This document shows, piece by piece, positions 36,595-44,390 of a stretch of DNA of 64,000 nt. The position numbers and the translations under genes were made by a program. Each line of letters starts with the position of its first letter. Position 1 is the stretch's first letter. Under the pieces are notes generated by a model. The model was given only the letters and a program-made list of their open reading frames with translations, ran no database searches and was not told the origin of the DNA. The DNA is from Ensifer adhaerens (GTDB taxonomy: Bacteria > Pseudomonadota > Alphaproteobacteria > Rhizobiales > Rhizobiaceae), in NCBI RefSeq assembly GCF_001270265.1, contig NZ_LGAP01000033.1, forward strand, positions 1 to 64,000. The letters are read 5' to 3'.

Positions 36595-36861
36595 ATACCA
36601 ACCTGCGCCGATATTGACCTATTGCGTGGGCCATCTGTCGGCCACCGACAGCGTCGCAATCCTCGACCGATGCTACTGCATAATTCCTTAAATCGGATCC
36701 GATTTAAGGATAAAATTATGCAGCAAGGTTAAAGCGTTACAGCGTCCTTTGCGCGTCAGATTTGACGCGCGGGGCTGTAAGGCATCGCTCTGCGGTATGC
36801 TCCTTGTCGGATGACCGCATACGGTCCCACGCAATAGGTCAATATCGGCGCAGGTTGGTAT
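36595..36861. mobile_element. 267-bp inverted-repeat-bounded element containing a RIME (MITE-like)
   Basis: The 36 bases at 36595-36630 are the exact reverse complement of 36826-36861. Between them lie short hairpins and one complete RIME. No coding frame of significance is present. It occupies most of the 444-base gap between the rhodanese fusion and lipoprotein genes. Perfect long terminal repeats around a non-coding core suggest a miniature inverted-repeat element or a composite palindromic repeat. Confidence 0.6.
36674..36780. repeat. RIME-type palindromic repeat (copy 2)
   Basis: It has the same two-dyad design as 2950-3054: CCTTAAATCGGATCCGATTTAAGG inside CTGCATAAT...ATTATGCAG, then GTTACAGCG...GCGCGTCAGATTTGACGCGC...GGCTGTAA. 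It is nested within the 267-bp inverted-repeat element. Confidence 0.75.
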
Positions 36862-36916
36862 CAGCCTGACGTTGCTCCGGTTTTCGTTTCGAGCCAAACA
36901 GGAGGACAATGGCCCG

Positions 36917-37249
36917 ATGCAGAAAGTTTTGACGATTATTTCCATGGCGCTCGTTGCTCCGGCACTTGCCGCCTGCTCCAAGACGGAGGCGCTCGAGCAG
37001 CCGGCACCGGTGCCGGCAACCGAGCAAGCCAGCGCCGGCGCCGATGCGGTTGGCACCGGCGACAAGACCGACGAGATGGCGTGCCTCACCGTGGTCGGCC
37101 GGCAGGCGAAAAGCACGGTGTCGGTGCTGAGCTCCCAACCGTCCGGGGCGAGTACGGTCGTGATGGTCGGCGTCGGGGCAAAGAACGTGCCGTGGCGTTG
37201 CGTGGTATCGAAGGGCATCGTCTCGGAGGCGGTTGCGGCGGCGGGTTAG
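36917..37249 (+). CDS. Small lipoprotein, unknown function
   Basis: 110 residues with a lipoprotein signal peptide and lipobox LAAC (Cys20), a Pro/Ala/Glu-rich linker and a small C-terminal domain with two cysteines (MACLTVV and WRCVVS) that may pair. AGGAGG precedes the ATG at 36917. No known domain is recognised. The mature domain pattern (ACL...GRQAK...WRC) is reminiscent of small periplasmic inhibitor-like or lipoprotein folds, but this is only a visual impression. Confidence 0.75.
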   Translation: MQKVLTIISMALVAPALAACSKTEALEQPAPVPATEQASAGADAVGTGDKTDEMACLTVVGRQAKSTVSVLSSQPSGASTVVMVGVGAKNVPWRCVVSKGIVSEAVAAAG

Positions 37250-37515
37250 GGCTGTCTGCAGCCGGTCGCTGCCGTCGTGGCTCCTCCGTTTTCCGAACGG
37301 ACGTGCCTTACAAGAACGTCCTGACAAGGGGGACCGCGCCACGGGCGGCCCCATTTCCGTCAGCAACCTTTCCATCCCTCGTCCCCCGTGCGTCGGCGAG
37401 GGCGGAAAACATCAGCGCAGTCTCCGCCGGCGATACCCGCGTGGCGGAGACTGCGCTGCTGGAACCCCTTGCCAGTCCGGACGAGGGGGAGGCATTGCTC
37501 GCTCGCCTGAGCGCG

Positions 37516-38406
37516 CTACGGCTGCTCCGCCTTCCCCATAAACTGGGAGAGGGCCGCAAAGTCATCATGCAGATGGCCCGAAGCAATCGCCCGGCGGAAG
37601 ATTGCGTCATAACCGTCGACGACGGTCCGATCGATCCGGCGCGCTTCCATCAGCTCCTTGAGATGCTGGAAGGCGCCGTAATGTGGCGAGATCGACGAAA
37701 GCGTTTCCGCGTCGCTCACAAACCGTCCGGCGCTGGTCCGCTTGATCAGGTCGGCGACCAGCCCTTCGACGACAGGGGCGGTCGCCGCCCATTGGCGCCC
37801 CAACTCACCAAGGTCGATCTCTTCCGCCCGGCAGACGGCGATCGCATGCAGCCCGCCGAAGAGCGCGCCCCACATCAGCGCGAGCACGGCGCTGTCGAGC
37901 GCGTTGGCGAGCCCCGGCTCGGTGCCGATGTGCTGGACATTGCCGCCGAGTGCACGAAACACATCTTCGTTGGCTGCGAAGGGTTCAAGTGCCCCCGAGA
38001 GCAGGATCGTGCCGGCATCGGTGCCGATGAAGTCCGGGGTCGCCAGAATGGCGCCATCGAGGTAGCGGGCGCCGTGGGCCGCAGTCCATTGGCTTGTTTC
38101 GCGTGCGCCCTCAGGCGTCCCGGAAGTCAGCTCGACGATCAGCTTGCCGCGCAAACCGGGCGTGACGTCGCTTGCGCGCAGCAAGGTTGAAGTGGCGGCA
38201 TAGTCGCTGACATTGACGATGACGATCCCGGACGCGTCGATCGCTTGCCGGACGGTTGGGGCAACAGTGGCGCCGAGGGCGGCCAGCGGCTCGGCTTTCT
38301 CGCTCGTCCGGTTCCAGACGACGGTGCGATAGCCGGCCTGCAGCAGGGCGCGTGCCAGCGCCGATCCCATGCGTCCCGTTCCCAAAACACTGATTGAAGG
38401 CTTCAT
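37516..38406 (-). CDS. NAD(P)-dependent beta-hydroxyacid dehydrogenase/imine reductase-like
   Basis: 296 residues. The Rossmann motif is GTGRMGSALARALL (residues 9-22) followed by VVWNRTSEKAEPLAALGA, and the C-terminal helical dimerisation domain is present. Both 3-hydroxyisobutyrate dehydrogenases and imine reductases share this form; the VWNRT..K phrase signals NADPH preference. GGAGATTTGCA precedes the ATG. It is divergent from an HxlR regulator, which probably controls it. The gap 37250-37515 has no gene. Confidence 0.92.
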   Translation of the reverse strand: MKPSISVLGTGRMGSALARALLQAGYRTVVWNRTSEKAEPLAALGATVAPTVRQAIDASGIVIVNVSDYAATSTLLRASDVTPGLRGKLIVELTSGTPEGARETSQWTAAHGARYLDGAILATPDFIGTDAGTILLSGALEPFAANEDVFRALGGNVQHIGTEPGLANALDSAVLALMWGALFGGLHAIAVCRAEEIDLGELGRQWAATAPVVEGLVADLIKRTSAGRFVSDAETLSSISPHYGAFQHLKELMEARRIDRTVVDGYDAIFRRAIASGHLHDDFAALSQFMGKAEQP

Positions 38407-38505
38407 TGCAAATCTCCATATCCATTGGCGCGACGTTCGTTGCCGTCGCTGGCCAGAGGTATGGTGGCGCCTGGACCGCACAATACGCACCGGGTGGTAA
38501 GTGGT

Positions 38506-38540
38506 TACCCAGGGGTTAGTGTTTATCCCAGGGGTAAGTG
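38506..38540. promoter_or_regulatory. Direct repeats in the HxlR/oxidoreductase promoter region
   Basis: Two copies of CCCAGGGGT(T/A)AGTG occur at about 38508-38521 and 38527-38540, one helical turn or two apart, with GGTAAGTG and GTACCCCC flanking. They are likely binding sites for the HxlR protein encoded 24 bases downstream. Confidence 0.55.
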
Positions 38541-38563
38541 TACCCCCGGTTAAGGAGGACATC

Positions 38564-38920
38564 GTGAACCCGACCATGGAAAATTGCGGCTTTGCCGCCG
38601 CACTCAAGGCGATCGAGGGCAAGTGGAAGGTTGATATCCTCTGCGAGCTCGGGCGAGCGGCGCGGCGGTTTGGCCGCCTGCGGCAGTCCATTCCGGCGAT
38701 CAGCGAAAAGATGCTGGCACAGCAGCTGCGCGAACTGGAGGCGGATGGGCTGGTCGATCGAACGGTCTATCCCGAGCAGCCCGTAAAGGTCGTCTACTCC
38801 CTGACGGAGCGTGGTGCGGCGCTCAACGTCGCGGCCGCCGCCTTGTGCCGTTGGGGGGAAACGGCCGGCCGAGATGCCGACCGTTCTTCGGCCGCTGTCG
38901 AGGATACTGTGGTTGCTTGA
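38564..38920 (+). CDS. HxlR family transcriptional regulator
   Basis: 118 residues starting at GTG 38564, seven bases after AAGGAGG. The HxlR winged helix is complete, starting ENCGFAAALKAIEGKWKVDIL with the conserved N-terminal cysteine, then LRQSIPAISEKMLAQQLRELEADGL. HxlR proteins respond to aldehydes, quinones or disulfide stress. It is divergent from the imine-reductase-like gene. Confidence 0.93.
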   Translation: MNPTMENCGFAAALKAIEGKWKVDILCELGRAARRFGRLRQSIPAISEKMLAQQLRELEADGLVDRTVYPEQPVKVVYSLTERGAALNVAAAALCRWGETAGRDADRSSAAVEDTVVA

Positions 38921-39143
38921 GGCTTCCTGCGGTCGAAGGCGAGAGCCGGGTCTGTCACTCGCCGCTCCGATGATTTTCGCAGGCTGTTACCTTGGGAACA
39001 CCTCTCGCCTCGGAGGTCGGCTAATATCCAACACATGCAAGGCAATGACCTTTGCCAAGAGCAATGCGAACCATCTGATCGCCTCCCAGTCAGGTGGTTC
39101 ACGTGATCCCGACGAGCCTCCCCGTCGGTGATCCGCATCTGCC

Positions 39144-39180
39144 AAAGACCCGTCGCGTGCTGACCGCGGCGGGTCTTTTC
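39144..39180 (+). terminator. Intrinsic terminator with no gene directly upstream
   Basis: Arms AAAGACCCG and CGGGTCTTT are followed by TCTC. It lies 224 bases after the HxlR stop. The region 38990-39140 contains small hairpins and a CTCC-rich stretch, so a small RNA ending here is possible. Confidence 0.55.
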
Positions 39181-39408
39181 TCGTTTGGACCATACGATCG
39201 CGCGCCAGACAGCATGTGCGAGGCATGCCGGAATGCAGGCGGTGGGTCGGTTCGCGTCGACGTGAACGTCTTCTTCCAACGAAAATCCGTGTATCCCGCC
39301 GCCGTCCGATCGGTCGCCGCTTGCTTGACACCAATCCCGATCCTGTCACGATCCAGCCGCCTGACCTCTGGCCCGGTTCTGAATACCCTGCGGTGGAGAT
39401 TTTGCAGC

Positions 39409-39939
39409 ATGGCGAAGCTCGTCTTTGGAATGAACCAGTCCCTGGACGGTTACGTCGACCACCAGGAGTTTGCGCCTGGTCCCGCGCTCTTTCGTCACTG
39501 GATAGAGCACGTGCGCGGCCTGACCGGCAGTGTGTACGGTCGCCGCATGTACGAGATCATGCGCTATTGGGACGAAGACCGTCCTGAGTGGAGTGCGGAG
39601 CACCACGAGTTCGCGGCGGCGTGGCGGCGCCAACCGAAGTGGGTCGTGTCGCGCTCGTTGAAGTCAGTCGGCCCCAACGCCACACTTGTCGAGGATGACA
39701 TCGAGGCGGTGGTAGGGGGCCTGAGGGCTCGGCTCGTTGGGGAGATTGCAGTTTCCGGACCAGACCTGGCACGAAGCCTAACCGACCTTGGTCTTATTGA
39801 TGAGTATCGACTCTACTTCCACCCCGTCGTGCTTGGTCGCGGCAAGCCATTCTTCGCCGGCCCGCGGCCACCACTCCGCCTTGTTTCCACCGATCACGTT
39901 GGCGAGGACGTGATTAGGTTGACGTACGTTCCTGCTTAA
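39409..39939 (+). CDS. Dihydrofolate reductase/RibD C-terminal family protein
   Basis: 176 residues. The N-terminal MNQSLDGYVD and GSVYGRRMYEIM, the central DLARSLTDLGLIDEYRLYFHPVVLGRGKPFF and the C-terminal strand are typical of the RibD-C/DHFR-like fold. It probably binds NADPH and reduces a pterin- or flavin-precursor-like or xenobiotic substrate. The ATG at 39409 follows GGTGGAG. The 468 bases before it contain only the terminator at 39144. A lone gene. Confidence 0.9.
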   Translation: MAKLVFGMNQSLDGYVDHQEFAPGPALFRHWIEHVRGLTGSVYGRRMYEIMRYWDEDRPEWSAEHHEFAAAWRRQPKWVVSRSLKSVGPNATLVEDDIEAVVGGLRARLVGEIAVSGPDLARSLTDLGLIDEYRLYFHPVVLGRGKPFFAGPRPPLRLVSTDHVGEDVIRLTYVPA

Positions 39940-40032
39940 TCGCGCGTCTCGCCAGACGGACTGCGCCGACAAGTCAGGTCCGCTTTGGGTCGAGTTTTCC
40001 CCCTTGGTCGCCGGTATGTCGATATCAATCCA

Positions 40033-40064
40033 CTAGCGCGTCATGTTTGACGCGCGGCGCTGTA
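40033..40064. repeat. Solo half of a RIME palindrome
   Basis: GCGCGTCATGTTTGACGCGC followed by GGCGCTGTAA is the right-hand hairpin of the RIME elements without the left half. It sits between two convergent genes, in a 197-base gap with no other feature. Confidence 0.55.
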
Positions 40065-40136
40065 ATGGCGGTGGCGTGACGATATCGCTCAGCATCAACC
40101 CGGATGGCTCGCCCGCCATGGCGCCATCAAGTAGCT

Positions 40137-40943
40137 TTATCTGCCGGCAAGCAGCGAGGGAAGCTCGCCGAGGAACGCATCGCGCGCACGCACGCCGGGG
40201 GTGCCCGGCTCCTTCCTGTCGTCCTGGATCAGGCGGGCAAAGACGAAGGTCCTGTCGCCCTTTTCCGCCCAGCCGACGAACCAGCCCCAGCCGCGCGTCT
40301 CGTCGAAGCTGCCATCGGCCCGGCGCGGGAAGGCGGCCCCGGTCTTGCCATGCACGGTCCAGCCGCCGGAAATCCGGCGCTCTTCCACCACCTTCAGCGT
40401 CATGTCGGTGGCATGAGCGCTGACGGGAAGCTGGCGGTTGACGAGCTTTTTCAGGAAGGCGACCTGTTCGCGCGGCGAGATCTTCAGCGACGAGGCGATC
40501 CAGGCGCGCTCGAGCCCGTTGTTCTTGCCGGGGTCGCCGGAAAAGTCGGCATTGCCGTAACCGAATTTGGTGGCGTAGTCGCGCAGCGTCGTCTCGCCGA
40601 GCGCCTTCGTCATCTGCTGGGAAAACCAGACGACGGAATATTTCATCCAGCGAACCGCATCGGTCGGCTGTTTCCAGTTGTCGCCGCCCCAATCGACATA
40701 GCCCTTGCGGAAGGCAAGTGTCGGCTCATGCTCGTCCTTGAGATAGCCGCTGTCGTAGCCGATCAGGCTAAGCGCCACCTTGAATGTCGATGCCGGGGTG
40801 ACGCGGCTGTCGCAATCGCCCTCTTGCAGCACGGTGCCTTCGCCTGCCTGATCGGCGATCAGGGTACAGATCGTGCGGGCTTCGGCGGTCGATGCCATGG
40901 ATGTCGCCAGCAGCATGCCAGCGGCGAAAAGGCGAGGGTTCAT
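40137..40943 (-). CDS. Class D (OXA-type) beta-lactamase
   Basis: 268 residues. A signal peptide (cleavage after AEA near residue 22) is followed by the class D active-site motifs: PASTFK (Ser52 and carbamylated Lys55), YSVVWF (S-x-V), FGYGNAD (YGN) and HGKTGA (KTG). All catalytic residues are present, so a functional periplasmic serine beta-lactamase is likely. WGWFVGWAEKGDRTFVFA is the family C-terminal strand. AAAGGA precedes the ATG at 40943. No regulator or mobile element is adjacent. Confidence 0.94.
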   Translation of the reverse strand: MNPRLFAAGMLLATSMASTAEARTICTLIADQAGEGTVLQEGDCDSRVTPASTFKVALSLIGYDSGYLKDEHEPTLAFRKGYVDWGGDNWKQPTDAVRWMKYSVVWFSQQMTKALGETTLRDYATKFGYGNADFSGDPGKNNGLERAWIASSLKISPREQVAFLKKLVNRQLPVSAHATDMTLKVVEERRISGGWTVHGKTGAAFPRRADGSFDETRGWGWFVGWAEKGDRTFVFARLIQDDRKEPGTPGVRARDAFLGELPSLLAGR

Positions 40944-41113
40944 GGTTTTTTTCCTTTGCGCTGCAATTTCGACCCGGGAGATAGCAGCGGTTCCGTCGCG
41001 GCGACAAAGGGTGATTTTTGGGGCGAGACATGAGGAAAACTGGGGCTTGATCGCCGTGGGGCCAAACTCGTCTGCAGGCGCCCAGCGCGCGCTGGCGCGA
41101 CGCGTCGGCAATC

Positions 41114-41245
41114 TCACTGGGGCGAGGAGGGCTCCGTAACGGATGCCGCAGTCGGGTTAAACGGCTGTTGTGGCGGGCGGAAGGCCCAGACCGCGACGAT
41201 CGAGAACGTGACGAGCAATAGACAAAACAAAAGGCGAGCCGACAT
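41114..41245 (-). CDS. Possible 43-residue membrane-anchored small protein
   Basis: Reads MSARLLFCLLLVTFSIVAVW followed by a Pro/Thr/Ser-rich tail. The leader has GAGAGGG before the ATG. It is a single signal-anchor-like helix with a short tail; no family is known. Confidence 0.4.
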   Translation of the reverse strand: MSARLLFCLLLVTFSIVAVWAFRPPQQPFNPTAASVTEPSSPQ

Positions 41246-41339
41246 GGAATGCCCTCTCTGAGAGGCGTAAGCGGCGTATTGTGTCGTCCAAATGGTCTGC
41301 GGACACCGGACGTACTTCCATAGTTTACGCAGCATCTTG

Positions 41340-41503
41340 CAAAGAACACAATGTGCCTGTAATCACTCGCCATCGATCTTGCTTGCTGAGCTTTGTTTTC
41401 TCGCCGACCGGCGTTCAAGCTGACCTTTCCTATCAAAATCGATCTTACTGCCGTGTCCGGCCCACAGCCGGGCGGCGAACTTTTTGATTGAAAGGAAATT
41501 CTT
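41340..41503 (+). promoter_or_regulatory. Long leader of the cspA-type gene
   Basis: About 160 bases without a gene precede the cold-shock gene; the end has TTTTTGATTGAAAGGAAATTCTT with an AAAGGA ribosome site. Cold-shock mRNAs typically have long structured leaders, but the promoter itself was not located. Confidence 0.4.
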
Positions 41504-41713
41504 ATGAATACTGGAACCGTAAAGTTCTTCAACACCACCAAGGGTTTTGGCTTCATCGCTCCGGACGACGGCGCAACGGACGTTTTCGTGCACGCTTCCG
41601 CCGTTGAACGCGCCGGCATGAACTCGCTCGTCGAAGGCCAGAAGGTCCGTTTCGACATCGTTCGCGATGCACGTTCGGGCAAGAGCGCTGCCGACAACCT
41701 GTCTGCTGCGTAA
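41504..41713 (+). CDS. cspA: Cold shock protein CspA family
   Basis: 69 residues with RNP1-like KGFGFIAPDD and RNP2-like VFVHASAV, the canonical cold-shock-domain nucleic-acid-binding surface. Such proteins melt RNA secondary structure. AAAGGAA precedes the ATG. It has its own terminator. It faces a run of small genes whose first member encodes a second, divergent cold-shock domain. Confidence 0.97.
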   Translation: MNTGTVKFFNTTKGFGFIAPDDGATDVFVHASAVERAGMNSLVEGQKVRFDIVRDARSGKSAADNLSAA

Positions 41714-41781
41714 TCACCGATATTTCGTCTCTGGTCTTTGACCACGGATGTACTGGCACTGGCCATTGAGACGATATTGAG

Positions 41782-41812
41782 AAGGTCGGGATTCCCCGGC
41801 CTTTTTCTTTGC
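41782..41812 (+). terminator. Intrinsic terminator of cspA
   Basis: GGTCGGG and CCCGGCC around ATTC followed by TTTTTCTTT, 70 bases after the cspA stop. Confidence 0.85.
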
Positions 41813-41882
41813 GCGTTGTTCAGCCCGCAGTCGTTGCGGGTTCCGCCGTCGCCTGCTCTTCAATTATTCGCCTGCTCTTCAA

Positions 41883-42281
41883 TTACTCGAATGTCTCCTT
41901 GGAGCCGTCATCATAGACGACCGCGTGCACGCACGCGTGGGCGGTGATGTCTTCTGCATTGACCTTCAGGAGCCGCTCGATGGTGAAGGGGCCCCAGACC
42001 CGCGTGTCCGTGAAGCTGCCGCGGGCGGGAATGGCGATATCCCGATCGATGACCAGCGGACCTATCGTGGCGCCCAACCTGTCGGTAAAGCCCAGTTGGG
42101 CATCGAGCATGCGGATGCCTTTTGCGGCGCTGGAGCGAACGGTGAAGGACAGCTCGTTCATGTGACTGTCGATCGGCTTTATCGACCATGTCGAGATTGT
42201 CAGCAGGCCGTCGTTGCAGGCGGACAGGGCTGACGACGAGCCGGCTAGTGCCAGGGCAAGACCCAGAAGGACGCGACGCAT
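41883..42281 (-). CDS. Secreted/lipoprotein-like hypothetical protein
   Basis: 132 residues. The N-terminus is a signal peptide ending in SALSACNDG, which could be read as a weak lipobox. The mature part has beta-strand patterns with ITAHACVHAVVYDDG near the end. No family recognised. GGAG precedes the ATG. It is the last gene of the small-protein run (43884 to 41883). Confidence 0.75.
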   Translation of the reverse strand: MRRVLLGLALALAGSSSALSACNDGLLTISTWSIKPIDSHMNELSFTVRSSAAKGIRMLDAQLGFTDRLGATIGPLVIDRDIAIPARGSFTDTRVWGPFTIERLLKVNAEDITAHACVHAVVYDDGSKETFE

Positions 42282-42350
42282 GCACTTTTCTCCGGTTGCG
42301 GGAGGGCAAGAAGATCTTGTGGCTGCTCACCCGCTGGGCGTGATTGGCGC

Positions 42351-42581
42351 TCATGGGTCTGCGATGTGGTGAAGGTAGAAGGAATGGGCTGCCGCCAGCA
42401 GGGATTTTTCCGTCGAAAGCGACCCGCTAAATGCCGCCATCAGAAATCGGGCGAGGTGTTCGGCTCGGGTCCCCTCTCGCGGGATGTCGTATTCGATGCA
42501 GATGGCCTCGAAGACGCGACGGAGCATGTCGATCTCCGCATCGGTCAGGACGGCAACCATTTCTGCGGAAATTCCGTGCAT
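42351..42581 (-). CDS. Small hypothetical protein (76 aa)
   Basis: Mostly helical, containing LTDAEIDMLRRVFEAIC and RAEHLARFLMAAFSG. GAGGAAAATAGAC before the ATG is a good ribosome site. No family recognised. It is within the co-directional small-protein run, between the 77-residue protein upstream and the secreted protein downstream; a role in stress adaptation is suggested only by the cold-shock genes at both ends. Confidence 0.65.
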   Translation of the reverse strand: MHGISAEMVAVLTDAEIDMLRRVFEAICIEYDIPREGTRAEHLARFLMAAFSGSLSTEKSLLAAAHSFYLHHIADP

Positions 42582-42623
42582 GTCTATTTTCCTCGGTGCC
42601 CATGTTGGCGAGCGGATTACCGC

Positions 42624-42857
42624 TCAATGCGTGTTCAGGATCGCCAGAGCCTTGTCTGCGTTGCGACGATTGAGGCCGGTCATGGTCCATGGCCCGATAC
42701 GCGCCGGTGTGCCGGTGAAGACGTGATAGATCGTCCAGGATCCGTCCACTTCGACGCGTCGGCCGAACTGGTAGAGATCGCCGCTCTGACGCGGTGGGCC
42801 GCCTTGGGCCTGCCAGCCCAGGAGCGTGTGTTTTTGCTGTTCGTGGCTCATGTTCAT
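42624..42857 (-). CDS. Small hypothetical protein (77 aa)
   Basis: 77 residues, containing YQFGRRVEVDGSWTIYHVFTG and MTGLNRRNADKALAIL, suggestive of a small beta-beta-alpha fold. AGGA stands six bases before the ATG. Unknown family. It lies 22 bases after the 66-residue basic protein gene and 42 bases before the next; part of the small-protein run. Confidence 0.68.
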   Translation of the reverse strand: MNMSHEQQKHTLLGWQAQGGPPRQSGDLYQFGRRVEVDGSWTIYHVFTGTPARIGPWTMTGLNRRNADKALAILNTH

Positions 42858-42879
42858 GTCAAATCCTGCTTGTTGCGGG

Positions 42880-43080
42880 TCATAAAAGGCGATGTCGCTC
42901 CAATGTCTCGCGGCCGCGCCGCAATTTGACGGCGCGCACGTTCGCGCCTTTCTGTTCGCCGTCCGACATGGATTTCGACTTTCGGGTAGATGTCTTTCGA
43001 GTGACCGGCTTGCTGGTGGGGGCCATTGCCGGCGCGCCCCTCCATTGGAGCAGTTGCTTCAGTTTTCCGTAATAGGTCAT
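42880..43080 (-). CDS. Small basic hypothetical protein (66 aa)
   Basis: It starts MTYYGKLKQLLQWRG and continues with a Lys/Arg/Ser/Thr-rich disordered tail (KPVTRKTSTRKSKS). AAAGGA precedes the ATG. The strongly basic, low-complexity tail suggests nucleic-acid contact, but no domain is recognised. It is 13 bases downstream of the 71-residue gene. Confidence 0.6.
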   Translation of the reverse strand: MTYYGKLKQLLQWRGAPAMAPTSKPVTRKTSTRKSKSMSDGEQKGANVRAVKLRRGRETLERHRLL

Positions 43081-43093
43081 GGTGGTTCCTTTG

Positions 43094-43309
43094 TTAGTGA
43101 CGGGGCATGCCCCACTCGATCGGCTCCAGGTTTTCCTCTTTGCTGACGCGGTCCTGACCAAGCTCGTCGTTGCGAATTCGGTACTGCGGCTGGCTGTCGC
43201 GGACCGGCATGATGGCGGTGATGCGGTAGGTTTCCGCGGCATTCGGCGAGATATGGCTGCGATGCCTCAGGCGGACCGATAATCCAACGGCGAAGCGATG
43301 TGCGGACAT
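43094..43309 (-). CDS. Small conserved hypothetical protein (71 aa)
   Basis: 71 residues with a small beta-barrel look: FAVGLSVRLRHRS, AAETYRITAIMPVRD, PQYRIRNDELGQDRV. I recall similar hypothetical proteins in rhizobia, without a name. AAAAGG stands upstream of the ATG. It lies 14 bases after the 95-residue gene. Confidence 0.7.
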   Translation of the reverse strand: MSAHRFAVGLSVRLRHRSHISPNAAETYRITAIMPVRDSQPQYRIRNDELGQDRVSKEENLEPIEWGMPRH

Positions 43310-43323
43310 TGGTTCTTGACCTT

Positions 43324-43611
43324 TTAGGGTTGGAGTGCCCGGGTGGGAGCATGCTTGGCGTGGTCGATCGCGATGATGCGATCGAGCTCTTCCGGTGCGA
43401 TCGCGACCAGGCGCATGCGTTGGCCATTGTCCGCGGTCGCCGGCACCTTGATGAACGTGGCGACGCGGTGATAGGCGAGCCACGAAATGCCTTCGATCAG
43501 TTCTTCGTCATCATCCACCTCATAGTCGCCGGCCGCGAGCAGTCCTTCGATATCGGGCAGCCGGAAGGGTTCGCTGAAGTGGATCGTGCGGTGCTTGGTT
43601 CTGCTGAACAT
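43324..43611 (-). CDS. Small hypothetical protein (95 aa)
   Basis: 95 residues; acidic stretch GDYEVDDDEELIEGISW in the middle followed by ATFIKVPA and APEELDRIIAID. The start at 43611 has AAGGAGACGTC directly upstream, a very good site; an upstream ATG at 43635 is less likely. No family recognised. Second gene of the run. Confidence 0.72.
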   Translation of the reverse strand: MFSRTKHRTIHFSEPFRLPDIEGLLAAGDYEVDDDEELIEGISWLAYHRVATFIKVPATADNGQRMRLVAIAPEELDRIIAIDHAKHAPTRALQP

Positions 43612-43680
43612 GACGTCTCCTTCCGACGCCGGCATTTGCTCGGCGTTGCGGCCATGACAATCGGTTCGTTGTCGACTGCG

Positions 43681-43884
43681 TCAGAGCCGCAGGTTGCGGG
43701 CGGCGATGCGCCCTTTTTCGTCTTTCCAAATCTCGAAGCGGAAAGTCTGGCCCGGAAAGATCGATTTGATGCCAGATCTATAGAGCGCCCGCGCATCGAC
43801 ATAGACTGCGCGGCTGCCGTCTTCCGGCTTAACAAAGCCGTAACCACGGTTGAAGTCGAAACGCATGATCGTTCCTGTGATCAT
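43681..43884 (-). CDS. Divergent cold-shock-domain protein
   Basis: 67 residues with RGYGFVKPEDGSRAVYVDARALYRSG, a cold-shock-domain core in which the usual GFGFI/VFVHxSA motifs are changed to GYGFV/VYVDARA. The end GRIAARNLRL matches the family C-terminus. It keeps the aromatic residues likely to stack on RNA. It is the first gene of a seven-gene co-directional run of small proteins, spaced 14-70 bases apart. Residues 43885-44390 hold no supported gene. Confidence 0.82.
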   Translation of the reverse strand: MITGTIMRFDFNRGYGFVKPEDGSRAVYVDARALYRSGIKSIFPGQTFRFEIWKDEKGRIAARNLRL

Positions 43885-44390
43885 GTCAGCACACGGCGTT
43901 GGAGCAATGCCGAGCGTGCGCGGCGCGCACACTTCAGCACTCGAAAATGGGGAAAATGGCGGGTCGAGAGCCTCTGACGCCGCGAAAAGCCAAGCTGGCC
44001 AATGTCGATGAAACACTGTGAGCTTTAATTGCGCCTAATGCAAGGTCGCCACGAATTCGGCCAAAGGTTCATGGATTCGATCGGCGCCAGCCGCAGCGCG
44101 ATAGCCGATACGCCAGACCCTGCCGGTCTGAGGACAACCGCCGGCTGGTCGAAATAATCACAGCCGTTTCAACGTCCGGTGTAACCGGGCGTTGACGGAT
44201 GTCGATCCTGTAGGCATCCTGCCGGCCAAAGAAGACAAGGCGGCGAAAAACGTCGCCGGGGCCGCGAGACGGCCCGACCACGGAACAGTTGCATTCGATA
44301 GGGCGCGGGCATCGCCCGCCGCTCAAGCTGGTTTTCATACGCATTCGCAAGTCATTCAGGTCGATCGGTCAAAGCTGTTCGGAGGGGACT

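Noticed and set aside
44069-44350. A 93-codon minus-strand frame in the gap before the betaine-binding-protein gene
   Set aside because: Arg/Ser-rich composition with no ribosome site or similarity; looks like chance.
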